DNA of 64,000 bases from Pachypanchax playfairii (lineage: Eukaryota > Chordata > Actinopteri > Cyprinodontiformes > Aplocheilidae). Position numbers and translations under genes: made by a program. Location: positions 7,456,040 through 7,520,039 of the forward strand of contig SSNP01000013.1 of the NCBI GenBank assembly GCA_006937955.1, written 5' to 3'. Of this stretch, positions 33,006-44,275 are shown piece after piece. The notes under the pieces were generated by a model. The model worked only from the letters and a program-made list of their open reading frames with translations. It did no database searches and was not told the origin of the DNA. The first letter of the stretch is position 1, and the number at the start of each line of letters is the position of its first letter.

Positions 33006-35379
33006 ATTTGTCTGCTGGTTTTGGTTAAACAGATACATGCACAACCTTTCAAGAAAATTGGACTAGCTTATTGTTTTTGTGTCAGACATTAGCCCAACAT
33101 ATCTGGACTTGGCAGAATTAAAAACAAATGGATCCATCTTGCATCTTCTTGAACTTAAACTGTTTGTTTTAGAGCCTCCATGAAAAAAAAACTAAACAAA
33201 ACACTATAATCAAGCATCTTTTTCACAGAAAAAGAAAACAGATTTAGCTGTACCCACTCTTGCAGCCCTGAGCACAACATGCTCATCGAAAATGTACCTT
33301 TACATTCTATTTGACATGTTCCCATCTATTCACAGTGGAACCAGAGCAAATAAATTCCCACAACTACCAGAGTGTTAATTGATACAGGATTAAATACCAA
33401 TTAAATTATTTTCCATAGCACACTATACTGGATGTTAGGAACCTTTTCATCACTGTCCGTTCATGTGAATCTGCATTTACAGTGAGACAAACAGTCTGAT
33501 AGAGGAAATCAGTCACATGAACATTGGAATTTTCAATTTCGTGTAATTTGGTATCTTCCACATTGATAAAATTCTTGCGTGGAGTGACTCGCATAACTAA
33601 CTAAACCACATCACAAACACGTATTACTTATACAATGTAACTAGTGTGCAGAATGAGCTTATTTTCTGCTCCAATCTGCGTCACCAAAGGGTCCATGTAA
33701 CCTGGAGGAGTCGGGAGCTGAGCATTTGGATGAGACACAAACTTCACTGTTATCACATCTCAAAATCAATTAGGCTGATTGGTTGCACTAAAGATCAATT
33801 TGTAGCACTAAACACTGATGTCTTTGCCTGCAGTAACTGGGATTTTAAGCCTTAACAGGTATATTGAGAGACGTGTGTGGGTGTGGAGAAAAATAGTCAG
33901 ATGGAATGTGCATGATCATCACACTGACATATTTTTTTCTGTTGGTATGTTGTTGACAAGAAGAAATGAACAACAAATCTAGTCATGGGGAGATGAGGAG
34001 ATGGTGTCACGTGCTCTCAGCCTCAGCGAAGAACCTGCTATTCAGTCAGACCACAAGAAAATGTGTTCACAAACCCAGAGTGAGTTCACAATATTCAGCA
34101 ATAGACTGGGACCTCTTTTGGCTGTTATTTGGGTTAAAAACTATCAGCCTATTTCACTGTTCAGAGAGGAAAAGGAGTTGGCAGTGTCTAAAGTAAAAAT
34201 CCAATATTTTCCGCTTGCTGCTGAACTTTTCACCTGCACATTTGGTCACAGCTCATGTCCTGAATAATTTCATCTGTCACACATTTTGCACTTATGCCTG
34301 AGATCATAATCAGGTTTTAATTGCTAATTTTAGTCATTTGTTTAATGCAGTCTGGCTAATTGATTTTTAGCAGAGTTTATGCCAAATGATGGTAGCGATG
34401 GTCTAGAACATTGTAATGTTGGAGTTTTCACTTTGTATCTACACCACTGCTTGGTCACAACTGAATAATGGCAATAAATATATTTGGCTGGTATGACTTT
34501 TGGGAAAATAGGATTTTTTATTTTCTTTTATTTCCTATATTAACCCCTCGTGGGGAAATTTGGCTCTGCATTTGACCCATCCTCACCGTAAGGTGAGGAG
34601 CAGAGGGCAGCCATATTGAACAGAGTGAGGATTTACAGAAACCGTCCAACTGCTGAATCAGACTGTAATTAAAACAGCTGATGTGAACTTATTTTCACAT
34701 AATGAAACCAAAAGGGACACTCAGAAATGTGCTTGTTTATACTCAAAAGTGAAACTATTACATCACCAGGCATAATATAATTCCAAATCAACATGAAAAT
34801 TAGAGGAGAGAAAGTGAAATGATTAGAAAAAAAAACATTTTAAATATTCATATTTGAGTCGTGGAAAGTGAAAATGAACATTCGTAATTATTTGAAACAC
34901 TTTACAAATGAAAGAAGTGAGACTGTAGAGAAAAAGGTAAATCAACTGAAAGCAAAAATAAGAAAGTTGTGGCCCATTTGGGCTTTTATTTACAATTATA
35001 TTGTTTTTATGAGGAAACCGCAGCTGCACATGCCTCCTGATCAACTTTAGATTAAAAACTGACCTCATACTCCTAAACTTTATTTGATTCAGCAGCAATA
35101 TGTCCCTAATTAGGAAAACAATCTGAAATGATCTGTAATTTTAAAAAACAACAATAAACAATGAAAACAGACAAAATGTCACAAAAAGTTAAAATATTCT
35201 ATTGCTATATTGATATTCTATTCATGCATTCGTTTGTTTGTTTCCTGAAGTACATAATATTTATTAGAACCCTGTTCTAAAGTGGTCTCAATGCTTGTAG
35301 TCCTATTTTTGGGCGGATAAAATTTGGAAGTCAGATATAATTGGTGCAAATGGGCTGACGTAGTTCCGCACGGAACAGT
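33006..35379. other. Upstream flank of marcksl1, no recognised gene
   Basis: No exon found. A short dispersed repeat (TTAACCCCTCGTGGGGAAAT ... GGAGCAGAGGGCAGCC) is at 34541-34612. The region may hold marcksl1 regulatory DNA, but nothing specific is visible. Confidence 0.4.
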
Positions 35380-35408
35380 GATTGGCTAGAGACGAAAAGA
35401 CCCCGCCC
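35380..35408 (+). promoter_or_regulatory. marcksl1 promoter: CCAAT and GC boxes
   Basis: GATTGGCT (inverted CCAAT, 35380-35387) and CCCCGCCC (GC box, 35401-35408) lie about 270-295 bp upstream of the marcksl1 ATG with no TATA box. An ATG at 35411 opens a 79-codon upstream frame if transcription starts before it. Confidence 0.45.
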
Positions 35409-35674
35409 ACATGGGTGGAGTCAACAGCCTGTTGTATGTTGAAGCGCTGCGTTCGTTGAGCTGTGAGTTTAGAGGGTCTCTCTCTATCGGGGTGAGAAGG
35501 CGCATCACTGCTGTGACTGAGGTGGACGAATCCGCTTTTGGAAGAAAAAGAGCCCTACTTTTAAAGATTTACCGCTGGATACGTATCTCGCGCTGGGGTT
35601 GGATTAACTCAAATCGCATCTTTTTCGTTTTTCTTTTGACTTTGCTTTAAAAACACCACAACTTGCCGAAGACA

Positions 35675-37287
35675 ATGGGATCCCAGTCATCCAAGGGAGA
35701 GGTGGCCGCGGAGGCGAACGCTGCCGCCGCTGATGCTGCAGCTGTCAAAACCAACGGACAGGTAGTTCCGCTCTCATGGCTCGCCACGGTCAATGTTTGG
35801 AATGGGGCACACCTGTAGGTGCTCGTAGAAGTTGAATTTCTCTCACAAATTTAGTCTTTAGCACATTTTGTCGAAGTTGAATTGGTTAAAGTTGAATGTG
35901 AGCAGATTTTGGGCAGGTCAGGTGGGGCCTGGCTGTCCCCGCTGATGGTTTGTTCACGCGCTATCCCAAAACGAACACATGTCCGCGATTTCTTTTACGT
36001 CTGGAAGCTCACCTCGTTTGTAAAGGTGTAAAGAAACCGTGCTTATTTGTGACTTAAGTCCCCCCCCCCCCCCCCCCCCCCCCNNNNNNNNNNCCCCCCC
36101 CCCCCCCCCCACACACACACAAAACGTGTTGGATACAGTCAAACATAAAGGGGGAGGGGGTGCGTCAGTGCACGTAGGCAGTCTACTTCTCCCCCCTTTT
36201 CAGTGTTTTTCTACCCGTGTGCGGTATGAAATGAGTTTTGCCTAGAAGATATTTGAGATGAGTCCCATCTCCTCTACGTTGTATCATTTATTACGTTATT
36301 ATATATGTGTCAATTAGCCACACAATTATCAGGTCAATTAACTTAATTTTCAAGCGGTAAGGTTTGGATATTTAATTACATTATTTGTTTTTCTTAAAGG
36401 TGGTTAGTGAAAAACTGGAAAGTGAAAGAAGAAATGAGTTGATGTGTTTTCATTCTTTCATCGAGTAGCGCTACCAGCCTTGTCTTTGTTGAGCCGCCGT
36501 CTGTCTGGTACCCTGTGGATCTGTGGTGCGCTACCGCCGCCTGTCGGCAGCTGGCGGTACTGCAAGGCGTCGCCTCTCCACAAGGCACGGTGGTTAATTA
36601 ATGAGCGCGACGATGTTCGCACTAGAAGGGACAAAAGACATCCGCTTTTTGTATTTATTTGATGTTATTGTGTTTATTATGTAAGAATACACGAAAAACA
36701 AATTATTTAGTTAATTTTTTTTATCTTTCCATCTTTAGGAGAATGGACATGTGAAATCCAATGGCGATGTCTCCACAAAGCCTGAAGGAGATGCTGCAAC
36801 CAACGGCTCAGCTGAGGCAGCCAAGGAGCCTGAAGCTGGGGCAGGGGGTGATGCTATTGAGCCAGCTCCTGCTGCAGATGGAGAGGCTGCCAAGCCTCAG
36901 GGTGAGGGCGCAGCCAAGGAAACCCCCAAGAAGAAGAAGAAGAAGTTCTCATTGAAGAAATCCTTCAACTTCAAACTTAATCTCAAGAAAAGCAAGAAGA
37001 GCGAGGCTGTGAAGGAGGAGGGAGCAGCCGCTGCCCCCTCTGAGGAGAAACCGGCTGAGAATGGAGCTGCCGCTCCGGCAGAGGAGAAGAAGGAGGAGGT
37101 GAAAGAGGAGAGCGCTGCTCCTGCTGCTGCTGCTGCTCCTGCTGAGGCTCCAAAGGCAGAGGAGGGGGCTGCTAAGGAGGAGGCACCCAAGGAGGAGGCC
37201 AAGGAGGCGGCTGCTCCAGCCCCCGAGGTCACCAAACCAACAGAGGAGAGCAACTCGACCCCCGCTCCCTCTGAAAAGAAAGAGTGA
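35675..37287 (+). CDS. marcksl1: MARCKS-like protein 1 (two coding exons)
   Basis: Exon 1 is 35675-35761 and exon 2 is 36739-37287, joined in phase 0 across GT/AG; the product is 211 residues. It starts MGSQSSK, so Gly2 is a myristoylation site. The exon junction falls in the MH2 motif GQ/ENGHVKSNGD, where MARCKS-family genes are normally split. The effector domain, residues about 93-116 (KKKKKKFSLKKSF.. LKKSKK), is the basic segment that binds acidic lipids, actin and calmodulin and is phosphorylated by PKC on its serines. Here the usual SGLSFK part is replaced by NLK, leaving two serines before the final KSKK. The rest is Ala/Glu/Lys-rich and disordered. GDAIEPAP and KETPKKKKK favour MARCKSL1 over MARCKS. 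Teleosts may have a and b copies; which one this is cannot be told. Confidence 0.95.
36061..36110. other. Assembly gap inside a poly-C tract (marcksl1 intron)
   Basis: A C run is interrupted by 10 N (36084-36093) and continues with C, then CACACACA. The true length is unknown. It lies in the single marcksl1 intron and does not affect coding sequence. Confidence 0.95.
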
Positions 37288-38157
37288 TTGTACCGACAAC
37301 TCACAATGAACTGTGGTAAACTGTTTTTTCCAGAGAGAGAAAGAAAACCTAAGAGTATATATATATATTTATATATATGTGTATATGTATACATATGTAT
37401 ATGGATATATGTATATGTAAATATATACACATGTATGTGAAAGACTCCTTTGACGTGCCACTTTTCGTCATGATAACAACATGACAGACTAGATTCACTA
37501 GATCACCTCCCTGGTTACTGCTCGACATCTGGACGCGGACTGAGTTTTAGGCAGCGGGTCGGTCGCTACGTGGAAATTTGGATTGAACCGGCTTGAACGC
37601 CCGTTACCGACACCATGAAGGAGAGCTGAAGTGAAGGAGCGATGGAGGAGGATGGAGCTGAAGCATCTTTTCCTTAAAAATCTGCATATGAAGATGCCTT
37701 CCTGCTGAAGGAACGATGCTAGATGAGATACTAGGACACCACCACCACTTGAAATGACTGTTAAATAATAAAAAAAAAAAAAAAAGAAAAACAAACATAA
37801 AATCAGAAAAATCAAGAGACTCGTCAACTTTTTACATTCCTATATTTTAACCCAAATTTGAAGTATTTTGTGGTGTATAATAGAGAACCATCTTAAAGAT
37901 TAAGAGAAGCTATGTCGCGTTTGTTAAAAGAAAAGAAAATAGATGATTTTGATTTTTACCTTACTATGAGTAAAAAAAAAAAGAACACTTAAGCTTGCTA
38001 TGTTCACTGTCGCGGTTTGATATGAAGCAGAGTTGTTTATCTGTCGTGTGTGAGCCTGAATCTGCTTTGTCTCTGTAAATACATTGGATTGATTTCTGTT
38101 CTTTATTTTGCTAATGTTGACCAATGTTACTGGTTTAATGTAAAGTTGATAATAGTA

Positions 38158-38163
38158 AATAAA
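38158..38163 (+). terminator. marcksl1 polyadenylation signal
   Basis: AATAAA followed by a GT/T-rich stretch (TGTTGGTT, GACGTGTCTTTATGGTTTTTT). This implies a 3' UTR of about 0.9 kb that contains a (TATATG)-rich segment at 37355-37430. Confidence 0.6.
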
Positions 38164-38871
38164 TGTTGGTTACCTGCCTGTTGACGTGTCTTTATGGTTT
38201 TTTTTACATCCTGCTTCACATTTGCCCTTAAATTTATCAAAATAAAAGGGCATAAACAGCTAATAATCACCCTGTAACAAAAGGTTTAAAGGTGCTCCAC
38301 ATACTCATGCATTCCAGACATTTTGAAGCCTGTAGAAGTCTATAATCAATAAATTGATATTATAGATTCACGTTAATGTGTTTCGGACAACGTTGAATAT
38401 CCAACCAAATTCATTAGAACCATTAAAGCACATTTAAACACTTTTAAATGTTTTTTTCTCTCCAAAAAGTGATTTAATTAAAATTAGTTGTCTGCATGAC
38501 TTTAATATGTGATACATTAAACAAATAAAATTGTAAAAAGAACTGATAAAACTGATAACTGATAAAATAGATTTGTTGGTAAACCAGAAGAGATTATTAA
38601 TCCTGAATATTTAATGTTTAACATTAATTAGTATCTCAGGTGCCTTCAAGCTTATTTAAGAGGAACAAACAGGTCAGTTTGGTGTCACTGTGTGCACCAC
38701 ACTGAACATGTCTGAAGAGCTCAGAGAGAAGATTGTAGGTCTTTGTGTCGTTTTCCTGGATTATTATAAATTATAAGGTTTGTGTGATTGTAGCAGACTT
38801 CCCAGGATGTGATACAACTTCAGGTTGATCCGACGATTAAAGATAATGTTAGAAAAAGAGCCAACAAAACT

Positions 38872-40205
38872 ACTTAAAACCCTTTTAGCCAAACTCCAAG
38901 GTTGAATATTTTAGCTCCACAGGTGTTCTTACCTTCATAGTGGGCGTGAAAACAGGTCAACAACTTCTCTTTCAGTTTTAATCTCTCAAACTACGCAGGT
39001 GGCGATAAAACCCGAGTTCGAACGGCCTGTATCTGTTTCATCACAACTCCTTTGTTCGTTAGTATTCAGCAGCTCTCACATTTAAAAACCACACCTAGCA
39101 TGCAGCTGGCTAAAAGCTGTTAGCAAAATGGTGCATTAACACCGTCCAGCGCTGGGCCAAGCTGCGACACAGCTCATCATGCGCATCAGTGCAGCGTGCG
39201 TCCACGCAGCTGCTGCATGAAGTTGGGAAAATTGAACTTTGGGGCAGCGACTCCTTGCACTGATCACGTCATTAATGCTTAGCCAGTCATTCAAATTTAT
39301 TTCAAAATGGAGGAGAAACCGATTGTCGCTGTTTGTGACCACCGTGAACTTTATGACCCGTCTTTGTCTTTTTATAAGGACAGGAAGAGATCGGACCTTA
39401 TCTGGAGGAAGATATCGGAGGATATTGAAACTACACCTCATCCATACGCAGCTCATTAAGCAGGTGATGAAACTCTCCAAACTCAGATCGCCTCTGAATA
39501 ATGGGGTGTATCCACAACCTCCGCAAATGTTGCATAGCTTTATTTATTAAATAAATCCAAGCCACTCTCTCGACATGATCCGTCATGTTGTAAATAACTA
39601 TAGCAACAGAGAAATCCCCCGCCTGCCTGTGACGTACTGACGTGACGTGGGGGACGCGGACTGTGCAAAGTGTGCTAGCAGGTGTGTTTTTATTTAAAGA
39701 AGCAACTTTCGTCCGTTTGAGCGTTTTGCTGCCTGGACGCGTAGGGCGGTGTGAACGTCCCATAAGATGTATCAAACCGCAAGAGACTAGATGTTCTGTT
39801 GACATGCGCATCAGGGCAGGAACCCGAGTTTGAACGGCCTGTATCTGTTTCGTCACAACTGCTTTGCTCGTTAGTATTCATCAGCTCCTGCAGTTGAGAC
39901 CATGCCTAGCATGCTGCTGGCTAAAAGCTGTAGCATAAACATGTATCAACCGGAAGATGATCAGTGCGCTGTTGCCATGCGCAGCGGGGAAGGAAACAGT
40001 ATACCTTGCTCTCATAGGCTAGTTTGTTGGCCAATCAGAGTCCAGCAAATTCGAATAATGAATATTAATGAGTTGCAGCCCGAAGCCAGCCAAAATTTGA
40101 TGCAGACAGATTGAAAGGTCTGTTAATCAGTGTTTCCTGACGTTTTTTAGATATAAAAAGTTTCATATTACTGGTTAATACTTAAGAAAAAACTTGAATT
40201 TATAT
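38872..40205. mobile_element. TTAA-family MITE, inverted, with a nested or duplicated block
   Basis: Reverse-complement landmarks of the 20522 family run from GAATATTTTAGCTCCACAGG (38902) to TAAAAGCTGTTAGC (39124). They restart at about 39820 with CCCGAGTTTGAACGGCCTG and end near 40205. The segment carrying CGGCCTGTATCTGTTTC is present twice (39028 and 39835), so either two copies abut or one copy was duplicated around a foreign insert of about 690 bp containing a MADF fragment. Confidence 0.65.
39307..39459 (+). pseudogene. MADF (Myb/SANT-like) domain fragment
   Basis: ATG 39307 to TAA 39459 encodes 50 residues: MEEKPIVAVCDHRELYDPSL followed by SFYKDRKRSDLIWRKISEDI. This matches the start of MADF domains (YP/YD..Y.D...+...W..I), found in PIF/Harbinger second proteins and derived genes. 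The domain is cut off after the second helix by loss of frame (ETTPHPYAAH, stop). It lies inside the TTAA-family composite and is probably a transposon remnant. Confidence 0.6.
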
Positions 40206-41175
40206 TTATCTCTAGACTTCTCTTTGTAACACTTGTGCAGTTCTACAAGACAACATTTGAGCATTAAATGTTAATTATTGGGTTAATGTAATGTGTCTTT
40301 TGCACCCCAGTAAAGCAGAATAGACTTTGACATCAAGAAAGCTTTTCTTTTCCACTCATGTTTGATGGACAGTAGTGGGATAGTCATTATTTCTCCTCCA
40401 GCATTCACCCTCTGGGTTTTGGCTGTTGTTTCCATTTCAGTTTATTTATGCACTGCCAAATCCAAAACAAAGGTTTTCTCATGAAACTGAGAAAAAAGAG
40501 AGCAAATCACATCCATTCATGTCCAGTTTCATTCATTTTGAACCAGTGGCCTGAACAGATGGAGCCACAGTGTCAGCAAAGATACTGTTTAGACCAGAAC
40601 CAGACTCTAGTGAGGAGGATCATCTGCCTCGACTGATCAGATGCTGAGAAGACAAGAGATACAGATGAAACAATTCTGGACTGGAGGAACCTGTTGTTGG
40701 AAAGATGTGGATTCAGTGTGGCACTGCATATTTGTTTAGCTCAGTCTGAGCAGTGGAGACATCAATAAGAGGAAAAAGATCTAATTATTTAGGACTCACT
40801 GCAACAAAATGTGTAAAAGTGTAATTTCTTCAAATAATACGTCAAGTAACGAGTGTGAAAAATGATCATGTTACACTAAAAAAAAGGATTAATTGACTTA
40901 ACAGTTTATTTATGTCAACAGATTCTACATAATTAAATCATAATTTAATATCTTTCCCAAGCATACTTCAACACTTGACCTGTCAGCACTGGAGATTGAC
41001 CCCAGGTCCTCTGAACACAACATCCTACAGCTGCCTTTTTTGTTGTTCCAGACAGCTGAAGTCTTATTAATACCAAAAAAATAGTATCCCGGTGATAAAG
41101 CTTAAACAAATTTTGTTCATGCAACACGTATTTATTATGTAGGGAAAACATGACACATAACTACATCAAGTTTAC
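40206..41175. other. Intergenic stretch, no recognised gene
   Basis: No coding or repeat structure recognised. An A-run interrupted sequence near 40876 is the only simple feature. Confidence 0.4.
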
Positions 41176-41179
41176 TTAA

Positions 41180-41795
41180 AAAGGCCATTTCACACAAATT
41201 TCATGACTTTGTGGTTATTTCTGAAGTATTAACCTGTAATATGAAACATTTTATATCTAAAAACGTTAGGAAACACTGATTAACAGACCTTTCATTCATC
41301 CGGCTTTGGGCTGCAACTTATTAATATTCATTATTTGAATTTGCTGGAAAAACTAGCCTATGAGAGCAAGGCATACTGTTTCCTGCCCCGCTACAGGACA
41401 CGTAGTCTTTTCCGGTTGATACGTCTTTATGCTAACAGCTTTTAGCCAGCAGCATGCTAGGCGTGGTTTCAACTGTGGGAGCTGCCGAAAACTAACGAAC
41501 AAAGGAGTTGTGACGAAACAGATACAGGCCGTTCGAACTCGGGAGAACTCGGGAGCGATTAAAACTGAAAGAGAAGTTGTTGACCTGTTTTCACCCACTA
41601 TGAAGGTAAGAACACCTGTGGAGCTAAAATATTCAACAGAGACCTCAGAAAACCCATTTTTAATCGAAGGGCCTCAATATCTGATATGTTGTTAATGTTC
41701 TATTGGAAGTAGAAAATGGGTTTATATAATTCACAATTTGTTGAATTCTGTTTTTAATTTATTTTTTAAAAACCATTTTTAATGGAATGGCCTCT
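41180..41795. mobile_element. TTAA-flanked MITE, copy 4, with partial 3' duplication
   Basis: TTAA (41176-41179) precedes AAAGGCCATTTCACACA, and the family runs in plus orientation to CGAAGGGCCTC at about 41674. About 100 bp later a second end appears: CCATTTTTAATGGAATGGCCTCT with TTAA at 41796-41799. The intervening bases are unrelated AT-rich sequence, so the 3' end was duplicated or an insertion occurred. Confidence 0.65.
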
Positions 41796-41799
41796 TTAA

Positions 41800-43592
41800 A
41801 AAGATGAATTTAAACCAAAAAACACTTATTTATGTGTTATTTGAAAATAAATTGACCAGGTGAAATTAACAACTGCCCTGATTCACTATTTTAGTGCATT
41901 TTCTTGTGCAATATGGGTCATTATTAGTGAAATGCCACGAAACAGTCTCGTGTTCTGTTTGTCTCAGAGAAATGTGAAGTGTGGCGTTGGCTCCGCTGAC
42001 CCCTTTACCCTCAGTTTATCCAGTGGCTCCGAGACCAACATCATTAGCCCTGCCCCCTCCCCTTTCGCATCCACGGTATTCTCTCCATTTGAAGGCGAGC
42101 AGCCTCCTGAAAATGAATCGCTGAACACAGCAGCCCAGCTCAGACTGAACTGACCTAGTTCACATGATATGATGTGTTCAGATCAGAGCTACATTTGGAT
42201 CCAGCCTTCATTTCCTTCTGAATTATTGAATCTGCAGCTCCCTGTTGACAGTTCTTTGTTACTTGTAAGAATTTCTTATTCTCCCTCAGTAGATTTTTAT
42301 CTTTTTATGAGCCTTTTTACGATCCTCCACCTTGCAGTCCATGCTGAGTAAACCATCCAAATCTATTTACACTGTGCAGAAACCCGGATTCAGCAAGCAG
42401 TTAATAATTAATAGCTTTTCTTTTTAAAATAGCTCCCAGAGCCGTGCTCACTCTCCTCATGATTGTTTAATTTGTACGTATTTCACATGTGATTTGTGTG
42501 AAATGTGGAGACTGGTCACTTCATAGATGTTTTATTTCTCAGTCAAGCAGTTGATGGGGTCTGTAGATTATTTGAAAATTGGAGTCAAACACATGAGCTT
42601 TTATTGCCACCTGCTGGTCATAATCAAAAACTGCACAAAGATAATGTGCAAAAATAAGTGACACTACAAAAAGAATGATGTTGTTGTTTGAGCGTGCTTG
42701 AAGTTTTCTGTCTGTCCTGTAAAGATTGATATTGATCCTTTCTGAATTTGTGACAGTTTTATGTTGAACTGAAGATGTAATCATCTACCTGCTCCAGCAA
42801 GCCCACTCTCTCTCATCTGGGCAAACACCTGTAAAGATTATGTCCTTGGATTCCTTGAGATTTCTGTGAAATGTTACTGCTATGTGAGTAAATACCATCA
42901 CATGGATTACTGAGTGTCTGATGGACAGAAAAGCTGCAGGTGTTAGATGAATCTGCATTAGTGAGGCGTGTCAGTAGTATCCACGCAGTTACAGTAGATA
43001 CGGGATGTTGACCCATTTGTGACACAGTGGAGGAAAAGTTCATTCATCTTGTATGTTACTAAAACAAAAGAAAGGCCGAGACTAAACTGGACCTGTAGGA
43101 GAACACCCAGACAACTGATTTGATTACAGGTAGAGACAGAGAAGATTCAACTTCTTGATTTTTGGAGATTTGCAGCAAAATGTTGAACGCTGTCTGCACA
43201 GCTAGTTAGAACCCACTCCAGTCTGCAGCCTTTCTGCTTAGAGTTTGTTTATTCTTCTCTGAATGTGCAGGTTTTTTCCTCCCACAGACCCAAAACTTGT
43301 ATGTTCAGTTTTGTGGTGATTTTAAATTGGCCCGAGCTGTGAGTGTGTTTGTAGATGCTTGTTTGTCTCTATGACTGCTGGAGATAAGCACCAGTACATT
43401 GATGAATGGATGGTATAGAAAGTAAGCAAACGTGTAAAGAGGGCAGACTCTGTGTCAGGGATTACATCCGAGTTATTAAGAGATAATAATGATAAAAAGT
43501 AAAAGTTGCACAAGTTAAATGAACAGCTGTGAAACTGAGTCTTTACCATTCTCAGTCCAGACAGGCTTCATCAGCTCATCTGCAGTAAGTAA
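41800..43592. other. Intergenic stretch, degraded SINE-like segment
   Basis: No host exon recognised. Bases about 43220-43430 (GTGCAGGTTTTTTCCTCCCA, GACTGCTGGAGATAAGCACCAG) look like a worn reverse-free copy of the tRNA-type SINE body seen at 46442 and 55125. GTAAGTAA at 43585-43592 is the target duplication of the next element. Confidence 0.45.
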
Positions 43593-43895
43593 CAGGACCG
43601 GCCCTGAGCTGCATGGTGCCCTACACAAAAAAAGGATTTTGGCGCCCCCTACTGCCCAGAACAGAAACAACGTAACTCAATAACTGGATTACATTGCAAA
43701 AAATATTTATTTATACAAAAATGAACCGTAGAGATGATAGATAGATAGATATTTAATTATTACTTATTTTGCTCTTTACATTAGATGAGTGGTGTGTCCA
43801 ACAGTTTGTTAAAAAAAAAAGAGAATGTTGGGCCCCCTCCAGCAGAGGGCGCCTTAGGCAATTGCCTAGTCTGCCTATGCCCAGAACCAGCCCTG
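43593..43895. mobile_element. hAT-like MITE with perfect 8-bp target duplication
   Basis: Starts CAGGACCGGCCCTGAGC, ends AGAACCAGCCCTG, and is flanked by GTAAGTAA on both sides (43585-43592, 43896-43903). Subterminal GGCGCCCCCT and AGGGCGCC are inverted. 303 bp, non-coding. The perfect duplication fixes the boundaries and suggests a fairly recent insertion. Confidence 0.8.
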
Positions 43896-43903
43896 GTAAG
43901 TAA

Positions 43904-44273
43904 ATATTATCTCCTGTCTTCTGAATTTTTGCTGTTGTAACACTAAAGGGACTGAACAGTGGCACAGACTGTTGTCTTGGTGCAAGAAGGTCCAGAATCT
44001 TTCTGCATAGAGTTTAAATGTGTCAGTTTCCTCCTACAAACCCAAAATACTCCAAATCACACCTATAGGTGAGAGTGTGCATGGTTGGCCCAGTGATAGA
44101 TTGGCAACCTGTTTAGGGTGTAACTGCACAGTGACTACTGGAGAAAGTCACTCTGACCCTGAACAAAGAACAAGCAGGTAAAGAAAAGAGAATAAAAGCA
44201 TTGATTTAAGTTCCCTTTGAAATAAACAAGTATAAGAATCTCAGATAACTTCAAAGTAAATAACTGCTGAATC
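43904..44273. other. Intergenic stretch, degraded SINE-like segment
   Basis: About 44000-44185 resembles a worn copy of the SINE body (CTGCATAGAGTTTAAATGTG, TCCTCCTACAAACCC, GAACAAAGAACAAGCAGG). No gene. Confidence 0.4.
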
Positions 44274-44275
44274 TA

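Noticed and set aside
35411..35650. 79-codon frame upstream of marcksl1
   Set aside because: Overlaps the marcksl1 5' UTR; could be an upstream ORF but shows no protein family signature, and the transcription start is unknown.
36897..37430. Minus-strand 177- and 116-codon frames opposite marcksl1
   Set aside because: Shadows of the Ala/Lys/Glu-rich marcksl1 exon; composition is fully explained by the sense strand.
41860..42351. Possible small genes with 97- and 60-codon frames
   Set aside because: No conserved motif, no splice partners and no promoter or poly(A) context seen.
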